Of a stretch of 17,769 nt of DNA, positions 7,964 to 13,307 are shown in pieces. The translations under genes and the position numbers were made by a program. Source of the stretch: Syntrophomonadaceae bacterium (GTDB lineage Bacteria > Bacillota > Syntrophomonadia > Syntrophomonadales > Syntrophomonadaceae); contig JAAYJY010000279.1 in the NCBI GenBank assembly GCA_012522705.1, forward strand, positions 1 through 17,769, in the 5' to 3' direction. Every line of letters begins with the position of its first letter. Position 1 is the first letter of the stretch. The notes under the pieces are model-generated. The model saw only the letters and a program-made list of their open reading frames with translations. It was not told the origin of the DNA and did not search any database.

Positions 7964-8983
7964 TTAGACATTTCTTTTCGGATCCAATACCATCCGGCGT
8001 AAATGTTCAATATTCTCCAGCACCCGCCCCGTACCCCGTGCTACCGCCAGCAGAGGCTCCTCGCACACATACACCGGCATATGGGTCTCATAACCTATCA
8101 GTTTATCCAAGCCGTGCAGCATAGCGCCCCCCCCGGCCATTATGATGCCGCGGTCCATTATGTCCGAAGCCAGTTCCGGCGGGGTCTTCTCCAGGCATTC
8201 TTTGATGCCTTCCACGATCTGCTCCACCGTTTCCCGCAGAGCTTCCTGGATTTCAAATGAGGAAATCTGTATTGTTTGGGGCAGGCCACTGACCAAGTCG
8301 CGCCCCTTGACCTCGTAATAAATCTCGGGTTCCTCCAGGATGGCCGCCCCGATACCCATCTTGATATTCTCGGCGGTACGTTCGCCAATGAGCAGATTAT
8401 AGTTCCGCTTCAGATGCTGGATGATGGACTCGTCCATCTTGTCACCCGCAACTCTTACCGACTTGGCCGTAACGACACCTCCTAAAGATATGACGGCCAC
8501 CTCGGTAGTTCCCCCACCGATATCTACTATCATATTGCCGGTAGGTTCGTGCACCGGCAGTCCCGCTCCTATCGCTGCGGCCATAGGTTCTTCCAGCAGA
8601 TAGGCTTCTTTGGCCCCCCCGGCCAAAGCGGCTTCCTTTACGGCCCGCTCTTCCACGGTGGTACAACCGGTAGGAATACTTATGACCACCCGTGGTTTAA
8701 CCAGAGACTTCTTGCCTCCCAAGGCCTTGTTTATAAAATACTTCAACATCGACTGGGTCACGTCAAAATCGGCGATAACCCCGTCCTTCATGGGACGAAT
8801 TGCTATAATGTTGCCCGGGGTACGGCCTATCATCTGTTTGGCTTCCTCGCCCACCGCCACTACCCGGCCGTTGTGAACCTGGATAGCGACTACTGATGGC
8901 TCGGTAAGTACGATCCCATGCCCCTTTAGATGAACGAGGGTATTGGCAGTACCCAGATCTATGCCTAAATCTCTGCTGAACAC
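7964..8983 (-). CDS. mreB: MreB, actin-like cytoskeletal protein
   Basis: An MreB of 339 residues from the chosen GTG at 8983. It forms membrane-bound filaments that orient the elongation machinery. The actin-fold nucleotide motifs are GIDLGTANT (7-15) and DIGGGTTE (154-161), with AGGGAMLHGLD near the C-terminus. An in-frame ATG at 9007 overlaps the radC stop, but AAGGAGG lies between it and the GTG, six to nine bases before TTG (8986) or GTG (8983). Family proteins usually begin MFxRDLGIDLGTANT, so the shorter start is preferred. Confidence 0.95.
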   Translation of the reverse strand: MFSRDLGIDLGTANTLVHLKGHGIVLTEPSVVAIQVHNGRVVAVGEEAKQMIGRTPGNIIAIRPMKDGVIADFDVTQSMLKYFINKALGGKKSLVKPRVVISIPTGCTTVEERAVKEAALAGGAKEAYLLEEPMAAAIGAGLPVHEPTGNMIVDIGGGTTEVAVISLGGVVTAKSVRVAGDKMDESIIQHLKRNYNLLIGERTAENIKMGIGAAILEEPEIYYEVKGRDLVSGLPQTIQISSFEIQEALRETVEQIVEGIKECLEKTPPELASDIMDRGIIMAGGGAMLHGLDKLIGYETHMPVYVCEEPLLAVARGTGRVLENIEHLRRMVLDPKRNV

Positions 8984-9003
8984 CAAGCGCGTCCTCCTTA
9001 AGC

Positions 9004-9699
9004 TCATATTAAACCCTTTTCTTTAAAACTGCAGTAAATGTTCTCCCCAATAATCACATGATCAATAATCTCTATTCCCATTATCCGCCCGGCTTCGATC
9101 AGCCTCCGGGTTATCTCGATATCTTGTCGGCTGGGCGCGGGATCTCCGCTGGGATGGTTATGGGCCAGGATAATGGATGCGGCGCTGCGTTTGACAGCCG
9201 TTTTAAATACCTCGCGGGGATGCACTATGGAACTGTGCAGCCCGCCTACCGAAACGCTTTCCTGGGTTATTACCCCACCCTTGCGGTCCAGATACAGGAC
9301 CATAAAATGCTCGCGGTCGTAATCGCGCATCTCCGGAACAAGCACCGCGTCGGCATATTCCTGCACATCTTCAGGAGACCGGATCAAAAATCTGGTTTCC
9401 CCATCAATGGCAATCCGCCGCCCAATCTCCAAGGCCGCTTTGATTGTGACCGCTTTAGCCTGGCCAATCCCTTTGATCTGCTGCAGTTCCTCGATAGACT
9501 TCTCCTGCAAATGTCTCAAGCTGCTGTAAGTTCCCAGCAACTGATTGGCCAACTCCAGAGCGCTGGTGTCCCGGGTGCCGTTGCCCAGGATTATGGCCAA
9601 CAATTCATGATCATTCAAACCCTCGGCGCCCAGCTTGGCCAACTTCTCCCGAGGCCGCATGTCAGTCGGCATATCCTTGATAAGAGTAGTATAATGCAC
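9004..9699 (-). CDS. radC: RadC family JAMM/MPN-domain protein
   Basis: A 231-residue RadC. An N-terminal helix-hairpin-helix region (around 70-90, QQIKGIGQAKA) precedes an MPN+/JAMM metalloprotease-like domain with the zinc motif HxHPSG...D (His180, His182, Asp193). The biochemical role of chromosomal RadC is unsettled; the old DNA-repair assignment in Escherichia coli was not upheld. The start is the GTG at 9699, four bases after the maf stop and with a weak ribosome site; internal ATGs at codons 10 and 14 are alternatives. The maf-radC-mreB order is common in Firmicutes. Confidence 0.93.
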   Translation of the reverse strand: MHYTTLIKDMPTDMRPREKLAKLGAEGLNDHELLAIILGNGTRDTSALELANQLLGTYSSLRHLQEKSIEELQQIKGIGQAKAVTIKAALEIGRRIAIDGETRFLIRSPEDVQEYADAVLVPEMRDYDREHFMVLYLDRKGGVITQESVSVGGLHSSIVHPREVFKTAVKRSAASIILAHNHPSGDPAPSRQDIEITRRLIEAGRIMGIEIIDHVIIGENIYCSFKEKGLI

Positions 9700-9702
9700 G
9701 GA

Positions 9703-10287
9703 TTACCGGACCCCCAACAAATCCATGCCCTTGTTCCGCAGCATCATATTCAGCTGGTTCAAAGGCAATCCCACGACATTGTAAAAACAACCTTCGATAC
9801 GCTCGACCAACAGGGCGCCGCAGCCTTGGATCGCATAAGCCCCGGCTTTATCGATCCATTCCTCATGGCTGAGATAATTATCAATATCTTCTTTAGTAAG
9901 GGGACGGAAAAATACGCTGGTTGATTCGACCGCCAAGTCCGGCGTCTCGTCACCGGCCTCGGCTACGCACACCCCGGTCAGGACCTGATGGCTGTGACCG
10001 CTCAGCTGGGATAACATCGCAAACGCATCATCCCTGTCCAAGGGCTTGCCCATGACCCGCCCTTCCCAGCTTATCACCGTATCGGCCGCAATCACAATCC
10101 CATCCTGCAGTCCCTGAAGGACCAGGCGAGCCTTCTGCCAGGCGATGGTGCGCACCAGTTGTTCGGGTGATATTGATTTAGAGAGGTTCTCTTTTATATT
10201 GGCGGGGGAGATGGTGAATTCTACCCCCAGCTGTTGCAATAACGATTGCCTCCGAGGTGATGCGGAGGCCAGAATTATCTTCTTCAA
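9703..10287 (-). CDS. maf: Maf family nucleoside triphosphate pyrophosphatase
   Basis: A 194-residue Maf/Ham1-fold hydrolase. The family removes pyrophosphate from dTTP, UTP and modified nucleotides, giving a house-cleaning activity, and overexpression can block septation. Visible signatures are SASPRR (8-13), AADT (67-70) and DKAGAYAIQG (146-155). The start is TTG at 10287, supported by AGAGGA about seven bases upstream. It is 18 bases downstream of the DUF4321 gene and directly upstream of radC, in the same unit. Confidence 0.94.
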   Translation of the reverse strand: MKKIILASASPRRQSLLQQLGVEFTISPANIKENLSKSISPEQLVRTIAWQKARLVLQGLQDGIVIAADTVISWEGRVMGKPLDRDDAFAMLSQLSGHSHQVLTGVCVAEAGDETPDLAVESTSVFFRPLTKEDIDNYLSHEEWIDKAGAYAIQGCGALLVERIEGCFYNVVGLPLNQLNMMLRNKGMDLLGVR

Positions 10288-10305
10288 TCCTGATTCCTCT
10301 TTATA

Positions 10306-10572
10306 TCAAAGCCTCTTAAAGAATACCCAGGCTAAAATAAAACCAAGTATGCTGAAAAAATTGATATTCAACATAAATCCGAAGCTCAGCGAAAAAACAT
10401 GCAGGTCCATGGTCATGGTGGGCAAGCCTACACTCTGTACATTACCCAGAATGCCCAAAGCAGGCCACAGTCTGACAACAGCGTCCCCGATCCAGCTGCC
10501 GATTATGCCGCCCATAACTATGAGCAACAACAGCATTTGCCACCCCGGATAGGTGCGCGCCCTACTTGGCAC
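10306..10572 (-). CDS. DUF4321 small membrane protein
   Basis: An 88-residue protein with two hydrophobic segments (about 12-35 and 65-85) and the DUF4321 pattern: a glycine-rich first helix (GGIIGSWIGD), then the central TMDLHVFSLSFGFMLNINFFSILGF. Such proteins lie upstream of maf in many Clostridia; no function is known. The GTG at 10572 is chosen because GGGAGGG lies six bases upstream; a longer GTG start at 10590 has no ribosome site. It is the first gene of the mre unit. A weak SigA-like site (TTGTTT-17-TAAACT) is visible just upstream. Confidence 0.82.
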   Translation of the reverse strand: MPSRARTYPGWQMLLLLIVMGGIIGSWIGDAVVRLWPALGILGNVQSVGLPTMTMDLHVFSLSFGFMLNINFFSILGFILAWVFFKRL

Positions 10573-10640
10573 TGGTGTCCCTCCCGTCACGTTTTTCCCA
10601 GTTTAGCACTTGCAGTGGGCAAAAACAAGGCGACAAGAAT

Positions 10641-10666
10641 GGAGGCTGCCGGTCAAAACAGCCTCC
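10641..10666 (-). terminator. Hairpin after rex, probable terminator
   Basis: GGAGGCTG pairs perfectly with CAGCCTCC around a 10-base loop, immediately after the rex stop. The following bases (ATTCTTGTC) are only moderately T-rich, so termination may be partial and allow some read-through into the DUF4321-maf-mre unit. Confidence 0.5.
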
Positions 10667-10675
10667 CTGTATTTT

Positions 10676-11305
10676 CTACGAGTTATGGGAGAGATTGAAG
10701 CTAAGCACCTTCAGGTTGACAGCCAGATCGACATTCCTTAGGACCACATGTGGGGGCACCCGCAGCACTTGCGGGGAAAAGTTCAAAACCGCCGGCACCC
10801 CGGCATCGACCAGGCGATCGGTGACCCTTTGGGCCTCGGCGGCCGGTACCGTGATGATGCCGATTTTGATATCCCGCTCCTTGATCAGGGTCTCCAGCCG
10901 GTCCAGTGGATCCACTACCACCCCGGCCAAGTCCAGCCCGACTCTCTTGTGGTCTACATCCACAATGGCTCTTATGGAGAAACCCCTCTGTCTGAATCCC
11001 TCGTAAAGAGCCAGGGCGGAGCCTAACTTCCCGGCACCGATTATAGCCAGATTCCATTCCTTGGTGAGGCCGAGGATCTTGGTCAGGTTCCCCAGCAATT
11101 CATCCACCCGGTATCCTACCCCCCGGGTGCCAAATTCGCCGAAATAAGCCAGATCCTTGCGAACTTGGGCCGAACTGACCCCTACACTGTTGGCAATCTC
11201 CTCGGAGGAAACCGTTTCGACCCCTGCTTTCCTCAGGTTGCTCAACTGACGCGAATATATGGAAAGGCGGATGACGGTAGCTTCAGGAATCTTGTATGCT
11301 TTCAA
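10676..11305 (-). CDS. rex: Rex, NADH/NAD+-responsive transcriptional repressor
   Basis: A 209-residue Rex. It represses fermentation and respiration genes when NADH is low and releases DNA on binding NADH. The N-terminal winged helix covers about 1-75 (VIRLSIYSRQL and QVRKDLAYFGEFGTRGVGY, about 47-65). A Rossmann domain with GAGKLG (90-95) follows, and a C-terminal helix is swapped in the dimer. The TTG at 11305 is chosen because AAAGGAG lies eight bases upstream and the promoter at 11343-11371 predicts a start near 11336. The longer in-frame start at 11335 would therefore have no leader and no ribosome site. Confidence 0.94.
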   Translation of the reverse strand: MKAYKIPEATVIRLSIYSRQLSNLRKAGVETVSSEEIANSVGVSSAQVRKDLAYFGEFGTRGVGYRVDELLGNLTKILGLTKEWNLAIIGAGKLGSALALYEGFRQRGFSIRAIVDVDHKRVGLDLAGVVVDPLDRLETLIKERDIKIGIITVPAAEAQRVTDRLVDAGVPAVLNFSPQVLRVPPHVVLRNVDLAVNLKVLSFNLSHNS

Positions 11306-11342
11306 AACTCCCCACTCCTTTGTTACCAAAATCACTATCCTT

Positions 11343-11371
11343 ATTATCTATGTAAACGGGCAAATTGGCAA
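11343..11371 (-). promoter_or_regulatory. SigA promoter of rex
   Basis: On the minus strand TTGCCA (11366-11371) and GATAAT (11343-11348) are spaced 17 bases apart, five of six matches each. The predicted transcript start is near 11336, giving a leader of about 30 bases to the TTG start of rex. Confidence 0.7.
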
Positions 11372-11384
11372 AAGCTTTTTACAA
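11365..11384. promoter_or_regulatory. Candidate Rex operator overlapping the rex -35 box
   Basis: The imperfect palindrome TTGGCAAAAGCTTTTTACAA has 8 of 10 matching half-site positions and the TTG...CAA ends typical of Rex sites. Characterised sites are usually 18 bp with a 4-bp centre; this one is 20 bp. It overlaps the -35 box, where a repressor would block transcription, so autoregulation is plausible (inference). Confidence 0.35.
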
Positions 11385-11385
11385 C

Positions 11386-11418
11386 AAAAAAAATTCTCCG
11401 CTGTCGGCGTAGCGGAGA
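11386..11418 (-). terminator. Rho-independent terminator after the phosphate transporter gene
   Basis: On the minus strand TCTCCGCT pairs perfectly with AGCGGAGA (8 bp, 8-base loop), followed by a run of eight T. It lies about 28 bases after the transporter stop codon and just upstream of the rex promoter. Confidence 0.9.
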
Positions 11419-11445
11419 CTACTGATTCCTGATGTTGGATCCTTT

Positions 11446-12444
11446 TTAACCATTCAGTACCCGGTAAAGCAAGAAAGCTGCCAGGGCCGCCGAAGGTATG
11501 GTGACAAACCAGGCTATCACAATCTGGCGGGCGATGTTCCAGCGGACCCCCTTGATCCGTTTAGCGGCCCCCACCCCCATAATAGACGACGATACCACAT
11601 GGGTAGTGCTGACCGGAATACCCAGCAAACTGGCCCCGTAAATCACTGAGGAAGCGGTGAAATCAGCAGCGAAACCATTGATGGGCTCGATGCGGAATAT
11701 CTTGCCGCCCATGGTACGGATGATGCGCCATCCTCCAAAAGCCGTGCCCGCCGCCATGGCCATGGCGCAGGATACTTTTACCCAGGGCAATACCACGAAA
11801 CTGTCTATCATCCCGGCCCCGACCAGGCTCATGGTTATGATACCCATTGACTTCTGGGCATCGTTGGAACCATGCGCAAACGAGGCCATACAGGCGGTCA
11901 GCACCTGCAGGCTGCGGAACTTCATATTGATCCGGGACGGCGAAGATTTGCTGAACATCCAAAACAGAATAGTCATTACGATGCTGCCCACTACTAGTCC
12001 TATCACTGGCGAAGTGACCAACCCCATTACTATCTTAACGAACCCATCCCAGAGTACCGCTCCCGTCCCGTGCCGAGCAATAACCGCCCCCACCAGGCCT
12101 CCGATCAGAGCGTGGGAAGAACTGCTGGGGATACCAAAATACCAAGTAAACAGATTCCAGAAGATAGCCCCTATCAGGGCTACCACTATAACCAGGGGAA
12201 CCACATCGACTTCAGCCACGATATTCTTGCCGATGGTGGCGGCAACCGCGGTACCGCTGATTGCCCCCAGGAAGTTAAAGGTAGCCGCAATAATAACGGC
12301 GTTACGGGGGGTGACAGCCTTGGTCGAAACTGAGGTAGCGATGGCGTTGGCAGTATCATGAAAACCGTTGATATAATCGAAAATAAGGGCAAATAATACT
12401 ATCAACACTACCCATCCGACACTAAATATATCCGGACTAAACAT
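11446..12444 (-). CDS. pit: PiT-family inorganic phosphate transporter
   Basis: A 332-residue membrane protein of the PiT family (low-affinity phosphate symporter, metal-phosphate as substrate). Both inverted-repeat signatures are present: GFHDTANAIATSVSTKAVTP near residues 27-46 and FAHGSNDAQKSMGI near 190-203. About ten membrane segments are predicted. Its ATG at 12444 lies inside the last codons of the upstream DUF47 gene (8-base overlap) with no clear ribosome site of its own, so translation is probably coupled. The gene pair is a widespread phosphate-uptake module. Confidence 0.93.
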   Translation of the reverse strand: MFSPDIFSVGWVVLIVLFALIFDYINGFHDTANAIATSVSTKAVTPRNAVIIAATFNFLGAISGTAVAATIGKNIVAEVDVVPLVIVVALIGAIFWNLFTWYFGIPSSSSHALIGGLVGAVIARHGTGAVLWDGFVKIVMGLVTSPVIGLVVGSIVMTILFWMFSKSSPSRINMKFRSLQVLTACMASFAHGSNDAQKSMGIITMSLVGAGMIDSFVVLPWVKVSCAMAMAAGTAFGGWRIIRTMGGKIFRIEPINGFAADFTASSVIYGASLLGIPVSTTHVVSSSIMGVGAAKRIKGVRWNIARQIVIAWFVTIPSAALAAFLLYRVLNG

Positions 12445-13069
12445 ATTTTACTGCTATACCCTTCAATTCATTGGCCACATCCTCGCAATTGTCAAGGGTT
12501 GTCTCCAGATGCTCGTATATTTCCTTCCACTTCAGCATATACACCGCATCATCGGTCTGGTCAAACAGGCGGGCTATACCGGCTCGGTAAAGATTGTCCC
12601 CTTCATGCTCATGGCCCCTGATCTTTTCGCAGCTGTCCAGGATAGCCCGGTGGTTGCTTTTGACATCCCTGAGCATCCGTACCGCGTTTTGTATTTCAGC
12701 GGCAGCCTCCTCCAGCACGTTGACCAGGGCCGGGATAAATCTCTCCCGGGGTTGCTCGCAATTGTAGATCACCATTTTCTCCATGGTCCCCTGGATGTGG
12801 TCCAAAACCTGGTTCAGAGAATGGGACAGGCCCAGAATATCCTCACGATCAAAAGGGGTGATGAATGAATGATTGATCTGGTCCATTACTTCGGCGAATA
12901 TCTGGTCACCATGGTGTTCCACCTCATTGATCCGTTCCATGTTGGCATTTTTGTCGCCCCGTTCGGCAAAATACCGCTTCAATATCTGGGTGGCTTCGCC
13001 AATAGCGGCTGCCTGTTCCTGGAAATAGTCGAAAAACTTGGTTTCCTGGGGCTTGAACTTAAAAGCCAA
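12437..13069 (-). CDS. DUF47/PhoU-like phosphate transport accessory protein
   Basis: A 210-residue, all-helical protein of the DUF47 (YkaA, PhoU-related) family, cytoplasmic, thought to regulate or assist the PiT transporter it is paired with. Typical features are FFDYFQEQAAAIGEA near the start, EVEHHGDQIFAEV, TPFDREDILGLSHSLNQVLD in the middle, and the second EHEGDNLYRAG metal-binding-type motif. The ORF stays open to 13333, but the upstream residues are unlike the family. The TTG at 13069 has GAGGAGG at an ideal distance and gives the usual family length, so it is taken as the start. Confidence 0.9.
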   Translation of the reverse strand: MAFKFKPQETKFFDYFQEQAAAIGEATQILKRYFAERGDKNANMERINEVEHHGDQIFAEVMDQINHSFITPFDREDILGLSHSLNQVLDHIQGTMEKMVIYNCEQPRERFIPALVNVLEEAAAEIQNAVRMLRDVKSNHRAILDSCEKIRGHEHEGDNLYRAGIARLFDQTDDAVYMLKWKEIYEHLETTLDNCEDVANELKGIAVKYV

Positions 13070-13105
13070 GGTGAATATCCTCCTCTCATAAACAATTCCC
13101 ATGTT

Positions 13106-13114
13106 ATTATAACA
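13106..13114 (-). promoter_or_regulatory. Extended -10 promoter for the DUF47-pit operon
   Basis: On the minus strand TG-T-TATAAT forms an extended -10 element with a perfect TATAAT (13106-13111). The predicted start is near 13099, about 30 bases before the TTG start. No good -35 is present at 17 bases. Two copies of TCAACT, 13 bases apart, lie just upstream and could be an activator site, for example for a phosphate-responsive regulator; that is speculative. Confidence 0.6.
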
Positions 13115-13118
13115 GTAG

Positions 13119-13146
13119 TTGACCCCTGAAGTTGAACCTTTATACA
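13119..13146 (+). promoter_or_regulatory. Candidate promoter for the MurF-like fusion gene
   Basis: TTGACC (13119-13124) and TATACA (13141-13146) with 16-base spacing match the vegetative consensus at 9 of 12 positions. The predicted start near 13153 would give a leader of about 155 bases before the ATG at 13308. It lies back to back with, and almost touches, the divergent DUF47-pit promoter. A SigE-like -10 (CAGACAAT) nearer the gene is an alternative. Confidence 0.35.
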
Positions 13147-13160
13147 AAGACACGGTATGT

Positions 13161-13239
13161 TTTCCCCCCGCCGAAACTGGAGAGGGGTAGAATCCGAATG
13201 CTGGCCCAGCTTGCCCTGCGCCTATTTTTACGGGGGAAA
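13161..13239 (+). other. Possible structured leader RNA upstream of the MurF-like gene
   Basis: TTTCCCCC (13161-13168) and GGGGGAAA (13232-13239) are perfect 8-bp complements enclosing 63 bases. Inside are GGGG (13184-13187), which could pair alternatively with the C-run, and the short palindrome GCTGGCCCAGC (13200-13210). The arrangement resembles a regulatory leader with two exclusive folds, but I could not match it to any known riboswitch consensus. It could also be chance in a G/C-run-rich spacer. Confidence 0.25.
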
Positions 13240-13263
13240 GTGCGGAATTATGGAAATCCATAA
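13198..13263 (+). CDS. Possible 21-residue leader peptide
   Basis: An ATG at 13198 follows a purine-rich GGAGAGGGG about nine bases upstream and opens a 21-codon frame ending at TAA 13261-13263. The peptide begins MLAQLALRLFLRGK, hydrophobic and basic. It lies within the presumed leader of the MurF-like gene, 44 bases before its start, and the bases GGTAGAATC near its start recur right before the MurF-like ATG. It is too short for coding statistics, so this is only a candidate. Confidence 0.2.
   Translation: MLAQLALRLFLRGKVRNYGNP
13248..13263. promoter_or_regulatory. Perfect 7-bp-arm palindrome, possible operator
   Basis: TTATGGA and TCCATAA flank two bases, making a 16-bp near-perfect palindrome 45 bases before the MurF-like start codon. 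The size and symmetry fit the site of a dimeric repressor; no regulator is identified. Confidence 0.3.
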
Positions 13264-13307
13264 GATATGGCAGACAATATCGAGGGCTGGTTTTTGGAGG
13301 TAGAATC

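Noticed and set aside
9058..9924. 288-codon open frame on the plus strand
   Set aside because: It lies antisense to radC and maf, both certain genes; composition makes it a shadow frame, and the translation resembles no protein family.
13161..13239. Assignment of the leader as a cobalamin, cyclic dinucleotide or TPP riboswitch
   Set aside because: Short fragments resemble parts of these consensus sequences, but the invariant core motifs are missing on both strands.
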